Positions 48,678-61,996 of a stretch of DNA of 64,000 nt are shown here, in pieces. The stretch lies in assembly GCA_003344405.1 (NCBI GenBank), contig NOWV01000234.1:1-64000 (forward strand), given 5' to 3'. Position numbers and translations under genes: made by a program. The stretch is from Trichoplax sp. H2 (taxonomy: Eukaryota; Placozoa; Uniplacotomia; Trichoplacea). The notes under the pieces were generated by a model. It was not told the DNA's origin. It worked only from the letters and a program-made list of their open reading frames with translations, and searched no databases. Positions within the stretch are counted from its first letter, which is position 1. Each line of letters begins with the position of its first letter.

Positions 48678-51600
48678 TTATAAGTTAATCTCTTCTAAAT
48701 CATCATCGAATCCGAAATCTTCTATAGCTGTTTTATTGCTTTTGGCAATGATATTATCGTTTTTAGCTCGAGGTCTACCTAATGTTACTCGGTCTCCATT
48801 GGATTCTTTTTTACCCCAGGGATATGATTTAGATTGATTTTCAGATAGATCAAAAGGACCATCGTCGTCATTTTTATCGTCTATGGATTGGATTGCGGTC
48901 GTTGTTTTAGAGCTTTTATTGGGCTTAGCATGGAAAAAATCATCGTCATTATCGCCAAAAACCGAGGATGATTTACTCTTGTTGTGATCGTTTCTTGATC
49001 CGCCTTGTGGGGAATCAAAGAGACCATCGCGATTTCGACTTTTTCCTCTTGAGGTAGGATTACTCCTATTTGCTGGTATTTGAAATGGATTCTCATCGAG
49101 ATCATCATCATCATCGTCATCATCATCATCTAATAAGATTGTATCCTTTTTGCTCGTTGTATACGATTTCTTTGGTTTTGTATCGAGTAGGAAATCTTCA
49201 CCATCGTCTCCACCACCGAAAACATCGATTGGGTCATGATTACTTGGTGTCTTGTTAGTATTGCCATAAGCTCGACGTCCATGAATTGGTTTTTGTGGAA
49301 CTCTAGGGGATAAATCTTCATCCATGGCTGAATTCGGTTTACTACCTTGCTTGCTGTCATTGGAATTGAGTGTAGTCGATTTGGAGCTTTTACTATTTTT
49401 AGTGCCATAGTAATCGTCGTCTGTTGATAAGGCTGGACGTCCTTGATGGAGGTTTTCTGTTTTAAAATTGGCTTTATGGCCACTTTTAATTGCATGATCA
49501 TTGCCAGTGCCTCGGCCAGAATCGTCATCAATTTGCTCTGGTGGCGATGATAGAGTAATTTTATCTCTTATTGTATCATTTTTATACGTTTCGCTTGCTC
49601 GTAAACGTGCCAAGAGTTCATCTTTTTTGCGGCGTTCTTCAGCCGCTTTTTCTGCAGCTAAGCGCTCTTCTTCTTGGCGCATCCTTTCTTCCTCTACTTG
49701 TCGACGTTGTGCATCTTCTTCGCGTTGTCGTCGCTCTCGTTCTTCTCGTTGTCTTTTTTCTTCTTCATCTATTTGACGTCTCTCGTCTTCCAATCGGCGC
49801 CTTCTTCTTTCTTCTTCTTGCCTTTCAGCTTCTAATTTTGCTCGTCTTTCTTCTTCATCACGTCGTAACTGCTCATCATGGCGATATCGTCGCTCCTGTT
49901 CTAATTTTCTCTGTTCATCTAATTCTTTCTGCCGCCTCTTCTCTTCCTCCTCCTTCCTTCTTAATTCTTCTTGGCGTAACTTTTCTTCCTCTTTTTGTTT
50001 CTCCTTCTCCTTGGCTAAACGTTTTTCAATCTCTTCACGTTCTTTCTGGATATTATGACTGCCATGTTTTAACGAAGTACTTAATATCGAATCAATCGTG
50101 TCTTTCTCGCTACGATCTGTTAATAATTTACCATTGCCCTTAGATTGCCTAACGCTGTAAATATTGAGTAGGTCTAATTCTCGTTCTTTTTCCTGTCGGA
50201 GAAAAATCAAATAAGCAATGGTTACATTTCATGATGATGTTGAAGAATAGCGGAAGAAGTAACATATCTTGAGTTGATCCTATACTGTAATTTTATACTA
50301 CGCGTAAGTTGCCTTGATAATTATTTTGATTCTCAGGGCTAGTTTATGACAGCTTATTCCATGCTACGGTATCACTCTGCAGCTTATTTAGATAGAATGC
50401 ATTTGCAAAGTGTTTGTTGTAGAGGCAGCTAATATTACAAGTGTTGCATAATCGTGTAAGGGCTAGTGGAAAGGAATGAAGATTTAGTAGGAACTGATGA
50501 AGGTTTGTAGCAAGTGCAATAGATTGGATATCCTTCTAAGCAGGGTTCTATTCTACTTCATTCTTGGTTCAGGAGCAATTTATAGCCGCTGTATCTTCAT
50601 TTAAACTTCGACCTTCTCATCAATTCAATAGAATCACGAATTATATTTCTATTCCATGTTGGAAAATTATCGAGTGGGGCTGTATAACTACAACTTTTAA
50701 AACAGTAAGAAAGACTTTAATAAATGGATCACTTGGTCTTAATTGATTGCACAAGGTTATCGTAATACTGCTCATGGATTGACTGAGGCATTTTACCTAC
50801 TCCTATAGCATGCCTGATCAAGAAATGAATTTACTAATAAAGTAGTGCTATATCTTTGACTTACTTTTAATGCATGTTGTAGTTGCCTGTTCTCTTGAAG
50901 GGCGGAATCAAGTGTTTGTTGAGTATGTTTAAATCGCTTGCCTTGTTCTTTCATATCTCGGTTTTTAAAATTAATTTCAAGTTCTTTCGATTTTTCTAGA
51001 TCCTGTATTAGATTAAGGGATATGATTCAATTAAATTGCGGTAACTTATACCAGGCTATATTTTAATATAAAATGCTAATGTCTAGAATCATTTTACAGC
51101 AAGGCATTGATCGCATATTTCACTGCGACTGTTAGCATTCACAATCTCGATCTATCAAACATGGAATTGCGATAGACTTTGCCATTAAATTAAGAAGGTT
51201 TGTCTTTTAATATGCGAAGCTAATATTATGCCACTGCTGCAGCGCTTAATTTTATCCTGTAATTAATCTGTGGTTTAGAATTGAAACGCGATCGATCGTG
51301 AACTAGAGAGGCTATCTGGACTTTGCATTTAAATCCAGAAATAAATATTGATTGTGTTTAAATATTGGATGATCTGATTCGCTATGGTACCGCAAATTAT
51401 CGTTAATATGAATAATTCAATGGGTGAATAAAAAACGATTACCGATGGAATAATCATGTTCCTACTAATAGTCTAATACGAGTATTGCATTAGCGTAGAA
51501 TAGCGTAATTAAAAAAAAAAATCAAGTTACACTTATGATGTTGATTAGACTAACCATGATTTTCTTGTCTCTGTCTGCTAATTTCTGTTTAAGTTCATCT

Positions 51601-53668
51601 ACTTCCGTGGATAATTTTTCTCTCTCAGCCAAATTGTTATCCTCTACTAATACCTTTAATTTTTTATTCTTGTCTTCTAGCTTCCATAATCGATCGTCTT
51701 TTTCCTTCATTTGTTGCTGAGAAGTCTGTAGATTCTCTTGGGTTTTTCTTAATCGTTCCCGTAAATTATTGACTTCCCTCATATGATTTTGAATTAAGCT
51801 TGGTAGCTCGGCATCTTGACCTTCGTATTTAGTCAAGGCTTTAGACTGTCGTTGCTGGACATTTTTAAGGATTTTATTTTCTTCTTTTAGGTCTTTAATT
51901 TGTCTTTTCATGTCGGCCAATTTATCTTGTAATTCGGTAATAACACTACGATTGGCATTAAGTAATTGTTGAGCGACAAAATCTTTCGGTTTACTTGTGT
52001 AATTATTGGTAGCACTTCCAGCATAGTGACGTTGAAGTCCGGCTACTTTTTTGGCATTTTTGGATTTATTTTTTCCTTCTAATCCAATGACAATAATAAA
52101 AAAAGTCATAATTAGAATTTTTAAAATGGATCTATCGTGATAGTATGGCTATTTCTGCCTTAATGACTTTGCAATTTCCCTTTCATTTGACATTTTAAGT
52201 GTAATTGAATATTAATGGCTAAAAGTCACGATTGCACTCGAGATCTATTGATAAATAGATGGCATCTTTCTATTTGGTTGTTTATGGATAGTGTTCTTTG
52301 CTTTAATGCTGGATAAATAGATACAGAATAAAAAGGATGGGCTAATATTTCGTACTTCAACTGTATAACATTTTAAAATAGAGATGGTATACTTTGATCA
52401 ATAAAATTGTGTAGATCGCGCCTACCCACAGATATTCTAGGATGTCATAAAATTTGTTGTGATTAATAATTTATTATGATATACAAAATAAAATGGATGA
52501 AAATATTGTTTTTACTTAAGCTGTACAACATTATAAAAGTAGAGATGATACGTCTTGGTCAATTAAATTGTGTAGATATTCTAGGGTGCCACAAAATAGG
52601 TTGTGGTTATATTTAATTTTGTATCCATCCAGTGATATTAATAAACATTAAAATAAAGGTAAATCTATTATTAATGATTGTCTAGGATAACGTAGGAACG
52701 GGATAACTTGGACAGAAACGAATGATGCTATTAAATATAATTATAGAAGACAAATTTTGTATTAGTTGACGAAACTACTAGTGTAATGTATCTATCAATT
52801 TTTCCTATATGTAGAAATGGAATAAAAATTTCTTTTCGTTCCATCGGTGGCTGTATCAATGCACTAATCGGACGCATTTCTTAATTTGCAATGTCTGTGA
52901 TGATACTCAAACATTGAACAAAACTACAAAAGAGCACAACACTAATTAGCCATTTTTTTTTGTCTAAGATTGAGTTTGGCCTATACAGTAGGTATTAATT
53001 TAATGACAACAAGTTCAGATTGGCAAGTTAAAGCTGTCAACGTCAGTACTAAAACGTGTTGTAGGTTAGGGATTTACCAGATTATTCAAACTGAAAAAAT
53101 TTCCATATTTCTAGCGATTGCATATGTACTCTTGCTGTGAGTTCATCATCTTGCTATCATTTTGTAATTAGTAAGCAAAAAATAGGACTATTATCATACT
53201 GCTGGTTCATCATGAAAGCAGATCATCAAAATGAGTCAGTTTACGTCTATTTAAACCCAAACAGTCCTAGAAGAATTTATCTTTAATTTATGTTACAGTC
53301 TATTCTGTTGTAAATCATCATGTAAAAAAGTTTTTTTATCACTTTAACACTTGATGACTACCCGTTCTTGGTATTTCTAACGCCATGATTTGATTATGCC
53401 AATCATTTTAGCAAAGCAGGATTGACCTACTTACAGAGATACATGACTTACTTGCTCTATTGGTTGAAAGCTTGCTGGTAGATCCTTTAAGGCCTTTTCG
53501 AGGCGATTTTGCTCGCTCAGGTGTTCTTGATCTTGATCGACTACGTAAGCTATTACCATCTTCAAAGTCATCGTCATAAGTAGAATAGTCATCTTCACTG
53601 TAACTTTTCGATGATTGCCGTGAATCGTAAGATGCCATTCCAACAGGAGTTATCTGCTTCTCTTTCAT
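48678..53668 (-). CDS. LCA5: Lebercilin (LCA5 family) ciliary coiled-coil protein, 4 exons, 797 aa
   Basis: Lebercilin is a ciliary/basal-body protein linked to intraflagellar transport. Exons in transcript order: 53668-53452, 52078-51555, 51002-50865, 50192-48678; phases match, 2394 nt. N-terminal residues 1-72 are Ser/Arg/Pro-rich. The lebercilin coiled coil spans about 90-300 with family motifs such as LKEENKILK, RQSKALTKYE, HMREVNNLRERLRKTQE and KERELDLLNIYS. Then comes a long Glu/Arg/Lys-rich single helix (about 340-480), a low-complexity tail and a run of ten Asp near residue 645. The protein ends FDDDLEEINL. The start ATG at 53668 is the first in the open frame; a further upstream exon is possible. 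Plus-strand ORFs over the charged exon are antisense shadows. Placozoan cells are ciliated, so the role is plausible. Confidence 0.92.
52335..52660. repeat. Tandem dimer of about 165-bp units in LCA5 intron 1
   Basis: Two diverged copies share AAAATGGATG/AAAAGGATGG, CTGTA.AACATT.TAAAA, AGAGATG.TA, ATTGTGTAGAT, ATATTCTAGG.TG and TTGTGGTTA. They lie wholly inside the first intron of the minus-strand lebercilin gene. The second copy lacks a short GC-richer piece present in the first. Confidence 0.65.
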
Positions 53669-55189
53669 CAATTGGAGTACAGTTTTTTGATAAATAAAAT
53701 AGTTACAGTATACGATGACTAGTTTAATGTGTGGGCAATATTTTGGATAGATTTGATTGAAGGATGAAATAGTTCAAAATCAAAGGAATAAAGAATAAAA
53801 TGAGCAAAACGCTGCCTGATGACTGATGAGATTAATTGTGTGTTGATACTATTAAGTTGATACTAGACTATTTACTAATAATCTTATATCTTGTATTCAA
53901 GGTGGTTCGGTCGTTCTTTTCTTGAGATAAATCGATTATTTTTATCCAGTACTCTGTTCTGAAGAGGTTGCTTAATTAAATTGGATAATGACAGCAAATT
54001 CCAGATACTTTATGATGATATTTCAATTCAACTTTTTTGAAGGTCGTGGCTTCGTCTTTTAAGGTGTAATGTTTTAAGTAGAAGAGGGATTTAATGTTGT
54101 TCACTCAAGACTGGCTTGATCTATTTTGGATACTGTATGATTGATGAATAAAATGGTTAATAATTTCAATACCTAATCAATTCGGTTTTTCTAGTAGGAT
54201 AAAGTAAAGGCTGGAGGCAAATAAGTTAGACGTCCATCGTGGATTTAACCAGTTGCGATTTGCTAACTTTCCAACTAATTTCAACTGTATTTGTATGTTT
54301 CTACGTCACTACTAATAGACGATTTGATATTAAAGCTTTAGGTAAAGTGATATTTCTATTTTAAGCCCGATCATATAATATTATATATGGGTAAAGTTGA
54401 ATATGCTACTCGAAATTAGCAACCCGATCATAAAGGAGTGTTATGGCGTTTCTATGGTAACCTACGCAACAAGCCCATTGTCAACATGGATGACTATTTG
54501 CATTCTGCTCCTGTCTTTACTATCTCGCTGGCAGCTTGTTTTACGACAGTGAATTCTCCTACTAGGTCATGAACGAATTGAAATAACTGTAGTCCAAGTG
54601 TAGATTTAAAATTGCATTGTTTGTACTCATTTTTGGCATTGTAGTATAAAGATTAGTAGGTCAGGCCAGGGACTTTCGATAAAAAACGATTCCTCAAAAA
54701 TGGAAGAAAGACTTTCATTTATATAGATTATTTTTTCATTTTTTAGGAATCATTTCTATCGAGAAGTCGCTGGCCAGACCATGGTCTGGTATAGCCAGCT
54801 ATGCATTGCAAAAAAAATAATATTTGTTTATGCTTGCTCGATATAACAGTATTTTTTACTGATATCTAACCGTAATTTGCTCGTCAACCTCGATGCATTT
54901 ATTCAAGTGGTGAGGGCATATTTATATATATATATACGCGTACTATATCTATACGTAATTTACTCCTTGATGCAGGCTGTTGGTCGTCTGGCCGATTTTG
55001 TAGTTAGTTTTCAAAGCTTTGGGGATATGTCTTATCATGAGAGTTGGATTTTAAGCAATTTCTTCACAAAGTATTGCACCTACTCATCAATGCTTGCTAG
55101 TTAGCTGTGCGTTATAAAATAGTACTTTGCGATAGATTATATACGCGTATATGCACGCGCTAGATATAGTGTTAACAAAACATAATTTA
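53669..55189. other. Intergenic upstream of LCA5
   Basis: It must hold the LCA5 5' region at its left end. At about 54680-54765 a segment around a central T-rich stretch is partly self-complementary (CGATAAAAAACGATTCCT.. against AGGAATCATTTCTATCG). No gene recognised; the plus ORF 54877-55104 has no motif. Confidence 0.45.
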
Positions 55190-55800
55190 TTTATCAACGC
55201 TGGCTACTTGTCTGAATTATTTTGTAGTCATTTATCAAAGTCTTGAGGATATATTTTATTATAAAAGTTGGGTTTTAAAATTACTTTTACGTAAAAATTT
55301 ACCTATTTATCAACGCTGGTAACTCATTGCCTATGCTATTTTGTAGTCAATTTTGTTAAGTATTGAGGACAGATTTTATCATGAGAGTTGAATTTTAAGT
55401 AATTTTAATATAAAGTTCTTTGCCTACTCATCAATACTTGCTAAAAGTATTGAGGATGAATTGTATCTTCAGCTTTGAGTTGGAAGCAATTTTTATATGA
55501 ACTTTGCCCACTCATTAATGCTTGTTAAAAGTATTGAGGCCATGTTTTATTATCAGATTTGAGTTGGAAGCAATTTTTATATAAACCCTTACGTACTTAT
55601 GAATGCTTGCTAAAAGTATTGAGGACATAATTGATCATCAGATTTGAGTTGGAAGCAATTTTTATATAAACTCTTGCGTACTCATGAATGCTTGCTAAAA
55701 GTATTGAGGACATGATTGATCATCAGATTTGAGTTAGAAGCAATTTAATATAAAACTTTACCTACTCATCAACGCCGGCTAACAGTTATCTGAAGTACAG
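55190..55800. repeat. Minisatellite of about 84-bp units
   Basis: Units contain AAAAGTATTGAGGACAT, ATCATCAGATTTGAGTTGGAAGCAATTTTTATATAAA and CTCATGAATGCTTGCT. TTGAGG occurs at about 55232, 55363, 55450, 55534, 55619 and 55703. Period is about 84-86 bp in the right half and looser (about 130 bp) in the left half. Relatives reach back to about 55010. No conserved frame. Confidence 0.8.
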
Positions 55801-56431
55801 TATTTGCAGGTATGCATTAAAGTTTTGAGGGTCAATTTTATCATGCTTCGTTTCTATAAGTGATGAGCCACTAGTTGATAATATTTTATAATAAACTACA
55901 GCAGTCATTTTAGAATGGGTTGATACGATGCTAACAGAATATTTCCCGTTTATCAATGTTACGATATCATCGTAGCTCTTATATCATGCGATGTATCCGT
56001 ACCTACATAATGATACCGCATTTATGGTAGTGATGCTTTAACTTTAATTTAATATACTGGCAAATACAGGGTGAATGATCATGAAACACTATTATTAATC
56101 CAATGAACATAGTTATTCTATAAGAGATGCTGTATAGCATTTATACTGAGATTTTGATGTAATGCTTGCCTACTATGAAATCTGTTATTTTGGGAAAAAT
56201 TTTGTAGATTTCACTGCATTCATAAAATGTCTTGCGTCGTAGCAGCAAAACGAAATATTATTTGGGTAGTAAGAGCAGGAATAGCATAAACTGAATGGAC
56301 CATTATCCTGTTAGTACAACAGTAACGCTCAATATTATAGTAATATAAAATTGGCCAAGTTAAAATTGGAAATATTTCTTTTCATTGTAGCAAGTAATTG
56401 GAATTGATAGCATCTTCTTAAAGAGCAATTT

Positions 56432-58495
56432 TTAGTATCCTTTGCTACCACGGAATCGAGTTCGATTATCCAACTAAAACAGTAAATAGATAGAAGAAAA
56501 GTTAAATATCAAGTAAACCTGGGTGTTATTTTTTATACAGTAGATCGTCTTATTTTACAGCTATGTAGCACTTAATAAATTACACTGTCAAGCATCGAGC
56601 TGGCTGCATGCATTTCAATGGTCATTTATGCTAGTAGCCTATGAACTATAGTACTATATAACGACCGGTATATCAGTTCAATCAATTGGCATTTATCGAA
56701 TAGAACTAGGTCTTTTCATGAGTTATAATTGAAATCAGCTTGCTGTGATCAATGTTACAGTAATTTATCACGATGACACATGATACTATAACGAATAGTA
56801 GCACCCCCTTATCGAGCAAAAGGATAGACTTTTAAGGATTTCATTGGTTGAACAGGAAAAGTACATCCAATTATTTGAGGTGGAAAAGTATATCCTAACA
56901 AATCTAGCCTAGAGTACTCGTAACAATTGAAAGGGCAACATTGGGACATGATCATTCGCGTCTAGCGAGCGCTGTCTAAGGTATTTCTAGCATGCACTAA
57001 TCGAACCTAGTCATCGACTGTAATAGACTATCATGGTTTAATTATATGAGATGGGAAAGTATCTCCATGGTAAATCTAAAGGGGGCAGGGGTAACTCATT
57101 GCCTTGGTACATGATACTGTACATATAGCCAACTCTGTCTCTACGAAATGGAACATGTAAGGGTTGAATTATTTGAAATGGAAAAGAGTATCGATGATAA
57201 ATCGAGCCTTACACCAGTACTCGTAACCATCTGAAGAGCCACAACAACTAATAGCGTTGATATGTCGTTTGCATAACGTATTATGTCTTTACCCAATGTA
57301 ATAGCAGCCAGCAATGGAACATGTCAGGGTTGAATAATGTGAATGGAAGAAGTATATCCATGGCAAATCTAGCCTTAGGCAAGCACTCGTAACAATCTAA
57401 AGAGCAACAACATCTCACGGCCTTGATAGATGATACTGTATGTACTCGTATAACCAACTCTGTCTCTGCGAAATGGAACAGCAGGGCAGTTATGAAATAT
57501 ACTCGTAGAAGGGTTCAATTATTTGAAATGGAAAGGAGTATACGAATATCGATGGCAACTGTAGCCTTACGCAAGGTCTGTCAACAATCTGAAGAGCGAT
57601 AGTAACTCATCGGCATATGCTATTGTACGTATAACCAACTCTGTCTTGACCAAATCCAATAGTAGGCAATGATTAAACAGGTAAGGGTTAAATGCTATGT
57701 AATAGAAATGTACATCGATGGCAAATGTAGTCTTACGCAAGTACTGGCAACCATCTGAAGAGTAACAACAACTCATATTGCATTGACATAGGATATTGTA
57801 TGGACGTATAACCCATTCTGTTTTTGTGAGATTGAACCGTAGGCAGTTATGAAAGATAAATGTATGCTTTAAGGGTTGTCTACGTTGAAATGGACCAGTT
57901 GACGAAGGACAAATGTAGTTGCCAAGCATGATATGTACAATTGTACATAGGGTAGTATCCCTAGTACTACTAGCTTGTAGTGAAAGCATGAGTTTAATAG
58001 CATATCCTAGCAACTTACCAGCGATCGTTTACACTCGAAAAATGAATTTTGCAGTGTTCTACATTCATAAGGGACACCTTGATTTTCTTTCTTAAGGCAT
58101 TCCTTAGGGGTCCTACCGTGCTAGAATAAAAGATGATCCATCATTGGCAAGTTGTAGTGGATGATTCAATGTACTTTGATACAGCTTTAGACTATTTGTA
58201 GGAGTGGTAACCTACAAAGCAAAGAGTAAAGAGCTAGTTCGCTCTCTCATTGCTGACTACCTTACCTATTGCCAGTCCATCAGTCTACAGTAGGTGATTT
58301 AGTTATTAGAGTAAACTCAACACAAGTGAAAGAGATCGTTTGTATCCTAGCACTAGAGATGAAGAAGATCAAGTTTACCTTTTGCACACAATCACTAGCC
58401 AATAAACAATCGATTAACTCTTGTCTTAATCCAGCACAAGCTTTCCTGCCATATTTGCTAGGGGTTTCATCAGCAGCTTGAGGTTGGTCCGCCAT
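56432..58495 (-). CDS. COA5: Cytochrome c oxidase assembly factor COA5/PET191, 3 exons, 86 aa
   Basis: COA5/PET191 is a small mitochondrial protein needed for complex IV assembly. Exons in transcript order: 58495-58379, 58120-58019, 56473-56432; all phase 0, 261 nt. The start MADQPQAAD is the first in-frame ATG; codons upstream are open but non-ATG. It has a CX9C pair C20/C30, then C36, C47 and a second CX9C pair C59/C69 in the FFECKRSL block. The last 42-nt exon supplies LDNRTRFRGSKGY and the stop, matching the human end DNRARFRGRKGY. The family signature KACAGL..CLL.SDCVQ is clear. The second intron (1545 bp) is filled with a tandem repeat, which separates the tiny last exon from the rest. 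Confidence 0.92.
56860..57910. repeat. Tandem repeat of about 150-200-bp units inside COA5 intron 2
   Basis: About six diverged units share GGGTT(G/C)AATTATTTGAAATGGAAA, GAGTAT..CGATGGCAAAT.TAGCCTTA, AGTACTCGTAACAATCTGAAGAGCAACAACAACTCA, GATACTGTATG and TATAACCAACTCTGTCTCT. Units begin near 56850, 57045, 57165, 57325, 57505 and 57690. The whole array lies between the last two COA5 coding exons. Confidence 0.75.
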
Positions 58496-58844
58496 GAATG
58501 CAATTGAAATTGATTGGGTCGAATTCAACTCAGTGTTAAATGGAATATCGATGCAATAACACTCTTAATGGAATAAAAATAGCTTTGCCATGCAGATTAG
58601 CCTTCAATAACATCTATATCATGGCAATGGAAGGAGAAATGGAGCTTTCTTAACGTAGCTAACAATGCTGCAAGCGATCGATTTGGGTGCAACCCTTTCA
58701 ACTGGATTGGCAACCTTGAGTTTGCCTACTGATGACCATAGTGACGATAGGGTGGGTGCTAGAACGAGAGCTGGTGCTGAGTCTATTGAATGGATCCGAT
58801 AGGGCTTATGGGGCGTAGTTTACCTTGCGGTAAATGGCTTAATA
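58496..58844. other. COA5 5' flank
   Basis: This is a short gene-free interval upstream of the COA5 start codon and before the next tandem array. GC content rises compared with the gene cluster further left. No distinct element seen. Confidence 0.5.
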
Positions 58845-59745
58845 TGCTATATTAGACTTTATTCATGGATCTCCTAGCAAGAGTCTGTAGACCGATTGTT
58901 TTGCCATCTCATTTTATGAGCGTCGTAGGATACTTTTGGTGGCTTGCTTGATGCCTATATCCTAAGTGCTCACACCAAAATCGATGGACTATCCAATACT
59001 ATATAGTGGTAGGCAAAGATGGAGCAAGCATGTCGGGCTGAATCTCACTTACAGCAGCTATACTAGACTTTATTCATGGATCTCCTAGCAAGAGTCTGTA
59101 GACCGATTGGTTTGCCATCTCATTTTATGAGCGTCGTAGGATACTTTGCTAGCTTGCTTGATGCCCATATCCTAAGTGCTCACACCAAAGTCGATGGACT
59201 ATCCAATACTATATAGTGGTAGGCAAAGATGGAGCAAGCATGTCGAGCTGAATCTCACTTACAGCAGCTATACTAGACTTTATTCATGGATCTCCTAGCA
59301 AGAGTCTGTACAGCGATTGTTTTGCCATCTCATTTTATGAGCGTCGTAGGATACTTTGCTAGCTTGCTTGATGCCCATATCCTAAGTGCTCACACCAAAG
59401 TCGATGGACTATCCCATACTATATAGTGGTAGGCAAAGATGGAGCAAGCATGTCGAGCTGAATCTCACTTACAGCAGCTGCTACTTGGTCGTATACATAC
59501 TGTATATAATAATTAATATGCTATACTAGACTTTATTCATGGATCTCCTAGCAAGAGTCTGTAGAGCGATTGGTTTGCTATCTCATATTATGTGCGTCGT
59601 AGGATACTTTGCTTGATGCCTATATCCTAAGTGCTCACACCAAAGTCGATGGACTATCTAATACTATATAGTGGTAGGCAAAGATGGAGCAAGCATGTCG
59701 AGCTGATTCTCACTTACAGCAGCTGCTACTTGGTCGTTTGTTACA
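58845..59745. repeat. Four tandem units of about 210-250 bp
   Basis: GACTTTATTCATGGATCTCC occurs at about 58855, 59066, 59276 and 59529, giving periods of 211, 210 and 253 bp. Units also share GAGCGTCGTAGGATACTTT, CCTAAGTGCTCACACCAAA and ATATAGTGGTAGGCAAAGAT. Units are very similar (a few differences each), so the expansion is recent. The 253-bp period reflects an extra segment ending GCTGCTACTTGGTCGT. Confidence 0.9.
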
Positions 59746-59934
59746 GTGCTGTACTATAGAAGGCTTTGCATATCTCTATGCATTGGATGTGATTGCGAGC
59801 TGCTGCACAGCTGAAACTCAGGCTTAGCATGAAGCAGCTGCAGAGTTGCCGTTCTTGTGATACTGGACGCTGCTGTGCTATCCTTTGATGATCTGTATTA
59901 GTCTGTATACATCGATGTTGAACGCCAAAAGAAG

Positions 59935-61660
59935 AAAATTAGCTTGCAAACATGGCCAACTGTACTCCTGTAGAATGGCTGTCTCCACAGTGGTGCGACT
60001 TAGTATGTACCTTACAACAAGCAAAATTTTGGTACTAGGGATGAGCGAAATTCAGACAGTTGCATACATGATGCAGCATTAGGTTTTTATTTCTGGGCTT
60101 GCAAACATGGCCGATTGTACTACTGTACTAATATGGCTGGCTGTACTACTATAGTATGACTGCAATCACAGTAGTGCGAAGAAATGAAACTTACAACAGT
60201 TGCATCCATGATGCTGCATTAGACCTCTATCTGACGTGAAATGAGGGCTTGCAAAACATGGCTGATTGTACTACTGTACGAGTAGGATTGCAACTGCAGC
60301 AATGTGACTTAGCATACTGTCTCTACATTCGAAGTACTGTACCTTACAACGAACAAACTTTGCACAAGTGATGAGCGAAGAAATAAAATTCACAACAGTT
60401 GCATGCATGATGCTGCATTGGACTTCTATCTGGCGTGGAATGGGTGGGCTTGCAAACATGGCTGACTGTACTACTTATAATAAATCCGTCTCACAATAAC
60501 TATCTTCGTCAAATGGTATTTTCTAAAAGGCTTTATTACAAGGTTTTAGGAATAGTAGAGCAATAACTAATTACTACAAGAATCGAGTCTAAAATCCAAA
60601 GTATTCCGAGCTCAAAGCGAAGTGAAGTCTCTTCTCTCCTGCCAGCTCATCTTTGCAGTTCTTATAAACATTTCGTTCAATTCATCGATGACAACTTGAG
60701 TCATCAAACAAAATACTTTTCTCTAATAACACATCATTATTTTCTACCATTTAAATCATTGCACTTAAGATGTTCCTACTCTTCTATGAACGTCTAGCTG
60801 CTTTCTCCGAAGGGCATCTTAACAACGACAGTGTTTCTAGCTACCTAAATCTTGTACCATAATGAGTCAACTGGCTACGATTAGTCATCAACAATTTGTA
60901 ACATAGTAGTTAGCAATCATTTAATATTAGCTTCATGATCATATCTATTCAAAGTAACCTAACTATATCAAATATGGTTATCCGTATAATCCAATATGGA
61001 TGCATGACTACATGTACTAGTATGGTTGCAATCACAGTAGAGCGAAGAAATGCAACTGACGACAGTTGCATGCATGATGCTGCATTGGACTTATTTCTGA
61101 AGTGAAATGAGTGGGCTTGCAAACATGGCTGATTGTACTAGTATGACCGCAACCGTAGCAGTGTGACTTAGTATACAGTATACCTTAAAACAAACAGACT
61201 TTTGCACAAGTGATGAGCGAAGAAATGAAACTGACGACAGTTGCATGCATGATGCTGCATTAGACTTCTTTCTGACGTGGAATGGGTGGGCTTGCAAATA
61301 TGGCTGACTGTACTAGTATGATTGCAACCACAGCAGTGTGACTTAGCATACTGTCTCCACCTTAAAAGTACTGTACCTTACAGCAAACAAACTTTGCACA
61401 AGTGATGAGCGAAGAAATTAGTTGCATGCATGATGCTGCATTGGACTTATTTCTGACGTGAGATGAGTGAACTTGCAAACATGGCTGATTAATTGTACTA
61501 CTATACTAGTATGATTGCAACCACAGCAGTGTGACTTAGCATACTGTCTACCTTAGAAGTACTGTGCCTGACAACAAACAAAACTTTGCACAAATAATGA
61601 GCGAAGAAATGAGTTGCATCCATCATGCTGCATTGGACTTTATTTGTGGACGTGGGGTCA
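59935..61660. repeat. Tandem repeat of about 150-200-bp units, interrupted
   Basis: GCTTGCAAACATGGC recurs at about 59942, 60097, 60249, 60450, 61118, 61291 and 61472. Between copies come GTACTACTGTA..TATG.TTGCAACCACAGCAGTG, TTTGCACAAGTGATGAGCGAAGAAAT and AGTTGCATGCATGATGCTGCATT. The spacing of 668 bp between the fourth and fifth copies shows an insertion (60475-61006). Minus ORFs in this array are not conserved across units. Confidence 0.8.
60475..61006. other. Insertion of about 530 bp inside the tandem array
   Basis: AT-richer, non-repetitive DNA splits the array. ACTAC lies at both edges (60470-60474 and about 61007-61011), a possible 5-bp target duplication. On the minus strand it has a TTTATAA box (about 60665), an AATAAA signal (about 60533) and the word TGTTACAAATTGTTG (about 60889-60903), which resembles the start of the solo LTR at 35.5-36.1 kb. 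The termini do not form a clean TG..CA pair, so identity as an LTR is uncertain. Confidence 0.45.
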
Positions 61661-61996
61661 GTAGCCTCTCGTCTAGCTACGATTATCTGAGTACTATTGC
61701 GCTTAAGCTCGAGGTAAAGGAGCCCAATGACCACTCATGACCTTTCTTAGGTCTACATTGGATGCAATCGTTGTTATGCTACACATTGCTACAGTACAGT
61801 TGCTAGTTGCAAAGCATGCCCAGCACCACTTTGCACAAGATTGCCTTGAATAGTATCATCGGATAGCGTGATCATGATTGATGGATTTCAAGCCATACAA
61901 AACATTGGAGGCAGTATAGTACCGATAGTGAAGAATGCAACAGAAACAACCTTCCTGAAGAATGCATTGAGCTGTATGAAAGGAGAAAATGCCCCA

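Noticed and set aside
49501-50143. Plus-strand ORFs of 91 and 190 codons
   Set aside because: They lie opposite the Glu/Arg/Lys-rich exon of lebercilin and are antisense shadows of its biased codons.
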